Origin: Volvariella volvacea V23
Taxonomy: Eukaryota > Basidiomycota > Agaricomycetes > Agaricales > Pluteaceae
Direction of reading: 5' to 3'
DNA: 64,000 nucleotides
Assembly (NCBI GenBank): GCA_000349905.1
Contig: KB722768.1
Location: forward strand, 85,964 to 149,963
Position numbers and translations under genes: made by a program. This document shows, piece after piece, positions 36,107 to 47,943 of this stretch. The notes below the pieces were generated by a model, which worked only from the letters and a program-made list of their open reading frames with translations, did not search any database and was not told the DNA's origin. Numbering within the stretch: position 1 is the stretch's first letter; every line of letters begins with the position of its first letter.

Positions 36107-38309
36107 GCGCAACCGATATTTGGTCCAGGAGCCCCTTGCTTAGCCACAATAGTGGGTTGTTAAATTGAGAGCCTCATTGAAATAACCCTGAGCGCCCAGG
36201 AGAGATTACGATCGCGAGAAATTCCCCGATGTTACCGAGGTTGGCCGGATTATCGTTCGATATTTGGATTGTGGCGATACGATATCGCGGGTTTGTAATA
36301 GGGCAGCTGGTGTCCTGGGATGATGCATGTGTAGGGCGTCCTCTTGGGTACTTTATCGGATCCGATGACGAGAATGGATTGCGTAGGAATTCGAGTAGTG
36401 GAGAGGAGCGACGTACACACAGCTGGGGTTTGGGAAGCATGAGCGGTGAACTTGGGAAGATTGAATAGGATCTCCATTATGCTTGCGTGGAGAAGCCATG
36501 AACGACGTGGACACCCGCTCCATCGTGCGCTGTGGAGCATGAGTCAATGTTGTGGTTGATTGCAGTCTCTTTGTGGCGTGGCAAGCCGCAAAGCTTCCCG
36601 GCGCTCAGGCTAGTTCAGGTCATACACTCATAGAATGTGAGGAAAGGGGTGTTGGGTTGATGCGACTAGCATTTGTGGGGCTGCAAAACAATCAATACCC
36701 TCATAGTAGCCTGTTCCGATGGTGGATCCCGCACCTCTTCCAAAGTCGGAGTGATGGGAGTGTGGCTGGGCGCTTGATGGTCACCTTTGGCTCGTCAACT
36801 CTGAGGACCTCATCCTGGGTCGAATCAATTTGACTCTAGTGAGCGTAGAATGTCAGTGGACGTCGAGTTGAATGACAAAGGACGATAACCTCGTGTTGGT
36901 ACTTATCAGATAAGATAAGATTGCACGATCTTTGACTATTCTGTGGTGCATTCGTGAAGTTAGGTACGATTATTATGCTCAGCGCTCATGCAAACCGAAA
37001 ATTTTAATTTCGAGACGACAAGAAACATGTGTCCTTCTGAGAAATCCTTCACCCCCAATCCTGCGGGCCAGGAATGCTCAGAAAGTCATAATCAACCTGA
37101 CGTACAATTCACAATACTGTAATGTACGAAGCCCGAGTGGTGCCATCATATGCTCAAACCCAATCAGAGACGAAGATCAAAATATCGTCACCGCTCAGGT
37201 TCTGATTGATCTCACTCATTCCAGACCTCGAGCGTGTGCGTGAAGCCCGATTGCTGATTATGGTTATAGCCTTGACGGCTGCTGATTGGGTCGTTTCGCT
37301 TCGCATCGGAATAATTCCCAAGCAGAGAGGTGGACTTTGTGTCAAGCAGCACAGGCGACACCAAGTTCGGGTGGTACCGGCGGTAGGTGAGAACTGCACG
37401 CGGATTGGCCAGACAAACTGAGATGAAATAAGGAAATTGAAGAGAGAAGAGTCCATGCATTGCATGAACACTTGACTGCGGTCATCAGATGCCGTGAGTG
37501 TAGCTCCGGATCAAGCCCAGCGCGTACGCTGCAACATCGGTATACGGGAGCGACGCTTGGAGGTTGTGCTTGTTGTACAACTCACCGTACCGCTCAGGCC
37601 CATGGGTTTGATTGACAGCGTGCTGTCAAGGGTATTGCGCAATGAGGGTCTAGAGTCACGGCCAACGAATGAAAAGAGGTTCTGTTGTTGGCATTCCAAA
37701 GTGGGTACTGCGAAAGGACTTGACATGTATCTATTGATGGACGCGCGGACTTGAAAACTGCGAGATACGGCAAGGATGAGATAGAAGAAACGGAGACGGC
37801 GTACTGAGGGGTCGCTGAAAAAAACCGTTATGCGACGAAACGAGACAGACATCTCTAACATGCCGACCCTAGATGCTTCCATTGGTCTTGATGGCGTGTC
37901 CGGATAAGTGGCGATGACTCGCTCGAGATGACGAGCACAGCGATACCTGGGGCAGTTGTGAGGGCATTGTGCACAGATGCTTGTCTGAATACAACCATTG
38001 GGGGCTGGATGAGTAACGTGGGCTTGGCTCGCTGGATGACGAAGGGGCTGCTCGGTTCAAGTTCAACGCGTCTGGCGACGACGGCGATGATTGCACGGAA
38101 TAGAGTACTGAGGACTGTTTAGCGGAGTGATCTGTTGAGACCTCGGGGAAGGGTTCACTTACCCGTCGTCCAGCGGTTATTTTAATTTTCTGCGGAGATA
38201 AACTCAATTTCGTAACCACCACTCCCCCATCTGCCATTCAATCTCTCCCAATTACTTCCATCTTCTCTTCCCTGACTCTTCCTCGTCCTCCTTGTCCCCC
38301 ACACTCACC
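36107..38309. other. 2.2-kb divergent upstream region
   Basis: Lies between the divergent starts of the FAD oxidoreductase (-) and transcription factor 1 (+). Frames up to about 120 codons occur (37511-37882 minus, 37869-38237 minus) but none has a motif or a convincing exon pattern. The last 150 nt are rich in CT (CTCTTCC, CCTCGTCC), a common feature before fungal start sites. I see no gene. Confidence 0.4.
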
Positions 38310-41300
38310 ATGCCTGTTGATCCAACCAGACCCGTACCTACAAGACGACCACAGCGCAAGATCACAGAGGAGGAACTGAAGGACATCGAGCTCAAGCGAA
38401 TACGGGGTAAGGCACGCTTGTCTCATGCGTCTTTGAAAATGTCCTCACACTGAAACCACCAGGGGAGTTGTCATGCGCAGAGTGCAGGAGGCTGAAGCTA
38501 AGATGCGATAAGAAGGTTCCTTGTGGCTCATGTCAACGGAGAGGGTGCGAGAGCATATGCCCCTGTGGTAAGTCCCCCAATCTTGCTCCGGATCATTCAT
38601 CCCTTCATATATGCGCATATATTTTAGGTATACTCTCTGCTGGCCAGGGCACTCGGTCTGTCCCTCTACCCTCATCCTCTCATACCATGTTTCCTGACCA
38701 GGTCCCCAACCCGCACCCTTCCTTTGTATATGCGCACCAACAGCTTCATCCTCGCGGACACAGAGCAATTACACCAAAAGATTTCCGAGATGAGCCACCG
38801 GATACGATCGTTGGAAGACGGTCTCGCAATACTTCAAGCCTCTGTTTCAAACGAACGACACCCACTCCTTCGGGATGACCTGCTCAAGGTCAAGTTCGGC
38901 GCAGAAACGCTCCGAAGCGATAAAAAATCCTTAAAGCACCTGGAAGAGCAAACGAAACAATCTATTGACGCTCTAGGGACGTTGACTTTGACGGATGAAG
39001 GGGACGTCAAGTACTTTGGGAGCTCAGCGGGGTCTGAGGTATGTTTGTGGGCGTCATCTCGTCATCTCTCCTCTCACATGCTGTTCGCCCTTAGACTCTC
39101 ATGATGGTAGGCTCCCACTTAATCCCCTCGGCATTCCTGACATTGTCTATTCCAGGCAGAAGAAGAAGAGTGGAGCAGCTCCAACGAAGACGACTCCGAA
39201 TCCCATACATCCCTACCTCCCGAACTCCAAAAACTCACCAACCTTTTCCCCTTTACATCTAACCATAATCTATCCGCATATAATCCCCTCAACCCGAACC
39301 TCTACGACCCCAGCCACAACAACAATCCAGTGCCCAATTATGATCACCTCGTCAACCTTTTGGTATCTCTCTTGCCTTCATACGAGCGGGCGTGGGCATT
39401 GTGCGATTCCTATGTCAACCACGGCGCTTACTTCTTCCGACCAATGAAGAAAGAGGACATCTTTGAACACCTCTTGCCCTCAATATACGAAGCTAGGAAG
39501 ATAAGAATAGGGAACGACGGAACGAGTATGGAAGTTACCACTACCAAGGTTGAAGAAGGCGGAGACGAAGTCCTGTCATCACCTGCAGCGGCAGCGCCTG
39601 CATCTGCTTCCGCGGCTGCATCTCCATTGACAGTAGGATCTTCACCGTCTGTCTCATCCTCGACCACTTCCCCTCCTGCATCTGATGATTATGCCTCTAC
39701 AACGCAACCTCAACCCGCAGCACAACGAACTACGATTCTCACGTCCTCTCCACACTCCCTGGTAGTGTTGTACTTCATATTTGCCCTAGGTGCGCTCCTC
39801 GACCTGAATCTACCACCCTATAATGCAGAGGGCGAGTACTACTTTGATATCGGGAGGGCTGCGATGGCGCTACGACCGGTTTTCGACTCACCTCAGGTCG
39901 ATACCGTACAAGCCCTTGGTGTGATGGCTACGTACCTGAGTCTAGCGGGTAAGAAGTACAAACGGGACAGCGCGGTGAGTTTCATTTTCGATCTCGATTC
40001 TTTGGGGCTCTTGGTGTTGGCTGGTCACGGGTTGGCTGCATAGATCATCGTCATTTCATATCTCGATAATCCATGATTGCCGTCGAAATGCTGACGCATA
40101 TGCACAGTGGTGTGTTATGAGCTTGGCTTCCAAGCTGGCGCAGAGTGTGCGTAACTGCCTTTAAGTTTTGGTCACGCGCTGATTGTGTTCGTTATTGTAG
40201 ATTGGATTACGTGCGTATATGCGTCTTTCCGATCCCCGTTTCATTCTCATTGCATCCGCTAGACCGAGATAGCGCGCGATGGCACATGGATGCCCGAACA
40301 GTCGAAAAACGGCGGTTGTTATTCTGGGAGGTATTCGCCTGCGATGTATCACATGTATGCAATGTTCTATTTTCGCTATTTCCTCCTTCGTGCTCATCTT
40401 TACCCCTATTTCCATCACATCACAGAGTTTGGCACTTGGCCGTCCTCCATCAATACACCCCTCCTACGTGGACTCGGAGTTCCCGGTAGACGAAGAAGCA
40501 ACGCTAAGCGACACAGGGGAAATCCAAAATGGCTGTAAGTCCCCTCGAGTGTTCCCCCGTTAATGAGTGCTTATGTGGGCGTCTAGTCTGGCGAATGAAG
40601 TACACCTTCGCACGAGATCTGTTCATGGGCGTCGCTGAAACGACATTAACGGCCCAATCTCCGAGTTATACGACGGTGTTAAATTTGGATCGGAAAGTGA
40701 GACAGTTGTCGTTCCCAGCTTCGTTCAAGCCCTATGCGCTGCGGGAGGACGGAGAAGCGGAATTCTTCTCCAGTTCCTTGAGCTTGAGAGATTTCTATGC
40801 GAGCCAGCATAGGACAGTCAGTGAGTACTCCGGGGTTTCTCCAGCTGTGGCCTCGTGACTGAGACCGCTTGTCAGCTATGATTTATCTCCATAGGAGCTT
40901 CTTTGCGCAGGCTATGTTGGACCATCCGAACAACCCGTTGTTGAGTCCATTCGCACCGTCATTCTTGACGGCGTATAGATGCGCCTCAGTGATAATTCGC
41001 GCGACGGCACACCACTTTGAACGATGTGCCGAGATGGCTATGCGAATATGGTTCCTGCTGTACCATACGTTCTCTGCTGCTGTGCGTTGGCATTTCTGTT
41101 TTTCCTACTGCATCCACTCATATTTGTCTTAGATCATCGTGGGAACTGTGGTGACACGGTCACCTCACTTGAATGTTGCTCAGAGTGCGCTTAATGAATT
41201 GGACCTGGCAGTTAGCCTATTTGAGAGAACGGCTACGCAGTCTTTACGTGCCAGAGTCGCCTTGGTAAGGAGAAGTTCTCGTCTTGAGTAGCAACATCTA

Positions 41301-43174
41301 AAGTCTCTTGGCAGGGCGTTCTACGTAAACTACAAGAGAAGGCCCATCTTGCGCGTTCGGCTCACAATTCAGGCATCCCCAATAACCCCTCAAGCCAACT
41401 CAATCTGTCTGACTTTGGGAATATAGACGACAAGCTTGCGATCTTTGGCGGTCAGACAAGAGTAGTCGTGGCGAAGAAGACAAGACACAAGCATTCCCAC
41501 AGTGGGCAAGTGACAGGCACTGCAGGTGGAACAGGGATGGGAGGGAATGCTTCACAGGAGAATTCTCCATCTCCTTCCGCCGATGGCTCAATTTCATCCC
41601 CTACCTCCTCTCCAGGGTCAGTCACTCGAACAGCACAGTCGCATATTGGCTCATCAGCTGCTGAAACGTCAAGCGATATGAGCATGACAGGGATTCAATC
41701 CTCGGCCAATGTTAACCTTTCAGCTGCCATGGGTATGGAGATGAATGTGGATGTTCATCCATCACTGGAAGAATACCTCGACAGTGGATTATTCCCACCG
41801 CTGTATCCTACGCATCCATTCGAGCCTTACCATCAGCAGCAATTCACGGCTCAACAGCGTCCACAGCTCTCTATCCCCCAAACGACGCCACCGAACACCT
41901 CCACCTCACCTTCTGCCGTTTCCTCATTTGCTCACGGCGGAGGTAGCGGTCCGGCCCCTTCTACTTTTGGACAGAGCAGATCGCCAAATATGGTGGGGGA
42001 GCTTCCTTCGTTAACGAGGTTGCAGAACGGATCCTCAGGTGCCTCAATTCCACAGGGTGGTGGTGGGACGCTTGAGGAAATGTACGCCAATTTTATTGGG
42101 TATGGAAATACGAGCGCTTCTAGTAGACCTGCTACCTCGGGACCCCCAGGACCCCCGGGTTCCTCGACCGCTTCGGCGTCGGCATCAGCTTCGACTTCGA
42201 CGTTATCTTCGCCGACGACTTCCACAACGGCTGGAACGGGCTCAGTCCTGCAATCGCCTATAAGTGGTCAAGATTCGCGGATGGTCTCGCCTTTGGCTCC
42301 CCAGCGAGGACAACCTTGGAACGATAGCGCTTGGGCACAGTCTAGGCCACAATCGCAACAGCATAATCTGTGGAGTGTTCCCGGGCATCAATCGCATGGG
42401 TTGCAACAGCAACCGCCTCAGGCTGTTCGCCCTAACCCTCCACCGCCGACGACGTCACGCTTGGTCCAACAGCACGCAGGACCAGAGTTATATAATCAGC
42501 TTCCATCACATCAACAACCCCAACCTCAACTTCAACAGCTCCAGCAACATCAAAGACGTGTTTCGCTTACTCAACACCTAGTAAATCAGCCTCAAAACGG
42601 GGCTAGTTCGTCGAATCAGCATCACCACGCTGCTGGTATGGGTGTTCCAGGTCAGGCGCAGTCGCAACCGCAACCGGCGTTCGCTGGCTCGAGTGCTACG
42701 AATTATGCAGCGTATTTGCAGAGTTTGTCTGGATATGCACCTGGCCAGGGTCCTACGGCTGCAGCGCCATCAGCTCCAGTCTTTGGTGGAGGTGCGGGTG
42801 TTGCACCCGGTGTCATGGTTGAGATGGGACTATCAACCGAATCTGGTATGGACGCAGCGTGGTTATCGTTCATGAGGGATTGCGGGATCCTCGATGCTGG
42901 CGCGATGGGCAATATCCCCAGCATTGCCGGTAATCCCTTCATCGGCAATACGGCCGCAGCTGGTATAATCGGGAATGCGAGCTTGTATGGGATGGTTGGA
43001 ACACAAGGGCAACAGGGTCCGAATGGAATTGCGATGAGTGCGGTTGGATACGGTATGCCCAGTGGACCTGGGCCCGTTGCTGTTCCCAATCCTCATGTTC
43101 GAGGCCTGTTGGCGATGAGAGGACAAAATACGGATTCAACTCCGGATGGAGGTGTCGTCAAGGTCGGAGTATAG
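38310..43174 (+). CDS. Zn2Cys6 fungal transcription factor 1
   Basis: DNA-binding regulator, nuclear. Exon 1 starts MPVDPTRPVPTRRPQRK. The next exon carries the binuclear cluster CAECRRLKLRCDKKVPCGSC followed by QRRGC and CPC, giving all six Cys with typical spacing. A coiled-coil-like part follows (QLHQKISEMSHRIRSLEDGL), then the fungal-specific TF domain: LVVLYFIFALGALLDLNLPP, IGRAAMALRPVFD, WEVFACDVSH, SLALGRPPSIHP and YLHRSFFAQAMLDHP. The last coding part (41468 to the stop) is a 568-codon Gln/Ser/Pro/Gly-rich tail, likely an activation region, with a short conserved block WLSFMRDCGILDAG about 90 residues from the end. Exons are separated by short introns. Target genes are unknown. Paralogue of the factor at 47944-51578. 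Confidence 0.9.
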
Positions 43175-43673
43175 AGTTTTGAGTAACTTTCACGGTTGCG
43201 CACTACGTCTAGCTGGTGCAGGATGTTTCGTTTTCCTTTATCTCACTCATTTCGTTTCCGTATACATTTTTTTGGTTTCGCGGTATTGGCTGCCTTCTTT
43301 TGGTTATATTGGTTGGTTATATTGGTTACATTGATTGACTTGGTTGTACATTGATTGACATTTCGCCTTGCTTCACGTTGCGTCTTTGTTTCGTTTCTTA
43401 AGTTAATCTCACTCTTCATCTATCCTCTTTATCTTATTCCGTCAACAAATGTTGTATTAGTACCGATTTTCTGTTTTTCCCTTCTCAAAAGCGCCTTGTT
43501 CGGTCTTGGGTTTCCCCCCATGCACGCTTACTAGAGAAGTACTAGTTGTACCTAGTGTTTCTACTCAGTTTTATAGAGTGCTGATGAGTTAATTTCCGAT
43601 AAAAAGTGGCGCATATCAATGTACCAATAGTGATACATCTTCCAGATATATACAAATAATTTCTTACAGCCCT
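43175..43673. other. gap with TTGGTTA-type short repeats
   Basis: 3' regions of transcription factor 1 and the PLP enzyme. T-rich, with a small imperfect tandem array near 43300-43365 built on GGTTATATTGG and TTGATTGAC units. No gene. Confidence 0.4.
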
Positions 43674-45144
43674 TGTAAGGCCTCTTTGAGAATGGAAATG
43701 ATACGCTCGACCTCCTCCACAGTGTTGTAGTGCACCAACGAAATCCTTACAACGCCTTCGTCTGTGTCGATTTTGGGTCTCAATTCGTCCACAATGGTGT
43801 ACGCGTAGAAATGGCCCCAGCGAATTCCGACCTACGTCGCGTACACGATAATCAGGATCGACTTGGCGCTTGGATGGGATGAAGACACTTACGCCACCCT
43901 TTTGATCGAAGAACTCGACAATCTTTCGGCTGCTTACGGCTCTCTGTCCAACCACGACGAAACTAACGGTTGGGACTCTCGACAGTCCTATCCCTTCCTC
44001 GCCAACAATTCTAACACCCCTTTCGTAAGCCTCGTCGCTCACCAAATATCCAATCAGTGGTTTCAATAACGTTTGTTCATGTTGAGCGATAGCTTCGAAG
44101 GTAGCCTTGAGCGAGTTACTCGGGGTGAGAGAGAGGAGGTATGGAATGACCCCAGTTGTTCCATAGACCAGTTTGTAGCCAGGGCCGCCCGGTTGCAGTT
44201 TGTAAGATGTAGAGCCAACTTTGAGAAAGTGGTGGACTATGGAGGTGACTGACGACTCGAGCGACGAGGAGCGGACGTAGAGTGCTGATGTGTGCGGCCC
44301 GTAAACCTAGGTGGGTGGGGTGTCTCAGGAGTCAGATGATAGGGGTATTCCAAGAAGCGGTGGGCTTACTTTATAATAAGAAAACACGGCAAAGTCTACA
44401 TCCCAATCTTGGACGTCAATAAGCCTATGTGGAGCATATGCAACACAATCAACAGAAATCTCAAGTTTCTCAGCTCCTCTCTCTTTGGCTGTTTGTCGAA
44501 TAGCCTTGACGAACTCCTTGACCGGGATGATTGAGCCGAGGATGTTAGAACACGCGGTGAATGCTACAATTCGGGTGCGAGATGTAATCGAAGGGAGGAC
44601 ATCCTCAACTTTCAGACTGATGGCGTAAGGGTTTGGGCGAGCTGTTTGAGCCGGAGTAGCGCGCCAGTTTTTGATTGTGCACCCACGACGGACAGCTAGC
44701 TTCTTCCATGCACCAACATTGGCTTATAGGTGTCATGATTAATTCATTCCTAAAGATCGAGCGAGGGGGCGAAGACATACCTTCATGTTCACCAGTAACA
44801 ATGAACTCATCCCCTTCCTTCACATCCTTCTCCAGTCCTCTCGCCAGGTTCTCCAAATTAAGCGTCGAGCTTGCTCCAAACACGATCTCATCCGGAGATC
44901 GGGCGTTGAAAAGTTTTGTCGCTTCTCTGGGTCCTTCTTCCAATACCCTCTTTGTGCTCTGCACGGAAACAGAGTAATCTGCTCCCAATTGGACATTCGT
45001 GTTCAGGAGGTAATCAGATATCCTGTCCACAACGACTTTGGCTGCCTGCGAGCCTCCAGCGTTATCTGCAAAGATATACCCTGAGTCGAGGGCAGGAAAG
45101 CTGGATCGTGCTTTATCGATGTCGAGAGTAGCCGGTGCAGCCAT
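43674..45144 (-). CDS. class V aminotransferase, cysteine-desulfurase-like
   Basis: PLP enzyme of the cysteine-desulfurase-like subgroup. The start MAAPATLDIDKARSSFPAL leads to YIFADNAGGSQ (phosphate-binding region). EHEANVGAW is restored by splicing the first intron. VDCVAYAPHRLIDV holds the Asp that pairs with the pyridine nitrogen, and FSYYKVYGPHTSALYV the Schiff-base Lys, also interrupted by an intron. The tail VVRISLVHYNTVEEVERII is typical. There is no mitochondrial targeting signal and no flexible active-site Cys loop that I can see, so a housekeeping Fe-S role is less likely than a fungal cytosolic relative of unknown substrate. Length is about 420 residues. Confidence 0.88.
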
Positions 45145-45979
45145 GTTGATGGGAAAAGACGACGATGAGGTACGGATAGCGGAACTCTTGAATTAGGTTC
45201 AGAAGGATATGTCAGCCTCCTGACTAGCTGTACATATGGCGATAGAACCGTATGGGTATACACCGTGGGGAAAGGAAGTAATATTCTCTGAACCAAGTCG
45301 TAAAATGGGTCAGCAGGTGAGCTTGGGAGACCATCTCTGAAATTACCCGAGGAATCATGGACGAAAATATCCCATTTGTTTGAAATTAGCCAGAGCGCTC
45401 AGTACGGGAACGCCTATGTCCACTGGGAATCTGACCAAAGAGAACGCGATGTCTGCGTTCTTTGAGGTGTTTAGTCTGTGAGTAGGTGGGTTTGGAAGAC
45501 TAGCTTTGCTAGTGCGGTGTTTGAACTGCGCGACGCGCGTGGACCACGTGTCTAGAACTATGTTATGATTGACCTCACAATTCATCTTAGGAAACACGAT
45601 TCAACATTTGCCCACCAAGAGATACGCTCCGAGTGCTGGGGCGTCATAGGGGAAGTTCAACGTATAAAATAAGGTAAAATACTTATGTGCTAGATATCAG
45701 GCCACAATATCGCGGGGGATACCAACTCCTGTGCGCTATCGTGTTTTTCGTCTGAGTTGAATATGCAAAAGCTGCTTACGGAGTCTACAGAGAATATAAA
45801 ATTTATAATAACACATTTTTATATGGCTATATTCTAGGTATAACTGTATTCCATCATGGTTTCGACAAACCTTTATTTTGGTATGCTCTACGACGGATAC
45901 GCACAGCTGTTCTAGCGGGTAAAACCTCTGCCCAGTCCTACTTAGTATTAGTATTGTCGTGTAGAGGAGAACATTAGAA
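45145..45979. other. intergenic gap
   Basis: About 0.8 kb, partly AT-rich near 45770-45850. The minus frame 45355-45597 has no motif. It contains the upstream region of the PLP enzyme and the 3' side of the F-box gene. Confidence 0.4.
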
Positions 45980-47318
45980 CTATCTCACTGGTTTCTGCTT
46001 TCCTCCCGGAGGGATGGATAACGTGAATGCCAGTGTCTCCAGCAGAGGGAAATCCCGGCAGTGTTTTTTCGCGTCTTCAACCGTCAAATGATGAAATGGA
46101 ATATTCAGTGTGCGTAGCTGTGTCTTGTTTGTGATGGTATGTGCAATAATGGTATTCTTTCTGCACTCCCTTTTGTCGTCGGATATTAGGCTGAAACGTT
46201 GCAGGTGTGCATGTGAAATCAAGATTCCAATCCACTTTGATAGTTCATCAAATTGACGCGGTAATGCAACTCCTTCATGCCGAATAGCCAGCTGTTTTAG
46301 GTGTGGCAGTCCACGGAATTGTGGGCTATGTAGTGGCTAATGAATTGTCAGTCAATATCCAATCGAAGGGAATCGTGCATCACCTCTCCTTCCTCGTATG
46401 TAAAGTGGCTGTAGAAAAGGTCCAGGCTGCGTAATTGTGGACAGCCTTCGAGAAACTGTAACATCGCTAAATTTGACATTGAGTTTCCCTTTCCGAGTTC
46501 CAACTGAGTTAAGCCTTCCAGAACCTGAGGAAACCAAACGGCGTATGCAGGAGCAGAACTAGAAGACTATCAAGAAAACGGAGGGCTATTCACGCGCACG
46601 TAATACTTGATATATCCGCTTACGAACCAGTAGTTGTAGAGATTTCAAGCCGGTAAATGAACCGACTTGTTCACACCGAGTTGCTCGAATGGTCAATGTG
46701 TCTAAACTTGGAATGCCGCGCAGCGTTTCAAGGTAGGGGTCTGCGTTATAGGTATCGAAATCCAAATGTACTTCGTGAAGCGTATCGAGACGCCATAGGC
46801 TAGCGAGTAAGGATTTAAATCTCTCTGGTGGAGGAAATCCCAGTGGGTGGTATAATCTGTACGACCGTAGATTAGGTAGAGATTGCAACACCAAAGCGAC
46901 AGGCGCATCAGAGATATTGGGATCCAAACTACCATCATATTCTTCCGGTGGAGTTAGTGTGTAGGAATAAGGCTTAACTTGTTTCAATGACTGACCCCAC
47001 GAATGCTCGACTGTACGAACCAGATGACGTAGGTTTTGTCGAGAATGAATCGTAGAAAGTGCCCGGGGAAGTGTCCACTTCGCCTGCGTATTAACTGTCA
47101 ATGATGGACTAGGTTGGTTATAGAACATGCGGACGTACACCCCCAGTGGTCAAGAAATGGTGAAGCTTGATATCCATATAGAGGTACGTAGTGGCAAAAG
47201 CGTTGAAGCTGGAACCAGCCAAACAACACGAGGCCAGGGATGCACTGTCAAAGCGAAGCCAGGAGAATACGCCGTCCCAAATATCGGCAGGAATGTCTGC
47301 GACGATCATTTCGTGCAC
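45980..47318 (-). CDS. F-box / leucine-rich protein
   Basis: Agaricomycete-type F-box protein. The N-terminus reads ADIPADIWDGVFSWLRF and DSASLASCCLAGSSFNAF, a recognisable F-box that would bind Skp1 in an SCF ubiquitin ligase. Irregular leucine-rich segments follow: LVLQSLPNLRSYRLYHP, LWRLDTLHEVHLDFD, LRGIPSLDTLTIRATRC, FTGLKSLQLLV, LTQLELGKGN, LEGCPQLRSLDLFY and FRGLPHLKQLAI. It ends PPGGKQKPVR. Three or more short introns. Target proteins are unknown; such genes are very numerous in mushroom genomes. Confidence 0.75.
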
Positions 47319-47943
47319 AGCCCGTCCTGCTTGTTAGTCAATTCGTGTCCGACAATTCGTGGTGGTTGTGGTCAAGGTGATTACCAAGCCACAATGACCG
47401 GCTATTTCCCAACAATCAACTCACGGCATTTTGCGGGCCGAGTCGATAAGATAGACTACCAAGATTCAGGGACTCGCAAGACCTTAAAGTCTACGGATGT
47501 CTCCATTCTAGTTGTTTTTCTAGATTCTAATCGCGGCGCTTTAGGCAGGAGGCCACATTGCGGGCACTAATGATCGAGTTACATTTTGGTCAAAGACCGG
47601 GCTAGGCTGACATGCCTCCTTGTTCACCCAACCGAGATCAATGCTGATTCCCCACTTTACGAGTCAAAGGATATCACAGGGTGATTCTATTCTTCGCAGC
47701 TGAACTCAAGCAGCAAACAGCAATTCGACCCTGTTTATTTCGAAAACGACCCTATCAGTCAGATCGCAGCATACACAAGCACGGAATAAGTGCATGATCT
47801 GGCATTGTACAAGAACCCAGGAGAGAATGATGGACCGGAAATTAGAAGTGAGCGAAACCAAATTAACCTCCAATACCATAACCCAGAGTAATAGTCCGCA
47901 GCCAAGATAAGAACATGCCCTAAACATGAAATCTACCCGTGAT
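47319..47943. other. intergenic gap
   Basis: About 0.6 kb. The F-box gene promoter lies on the left and the 3' end of transcription factor 2 on the right. No gene seen. Confidence 0.4.
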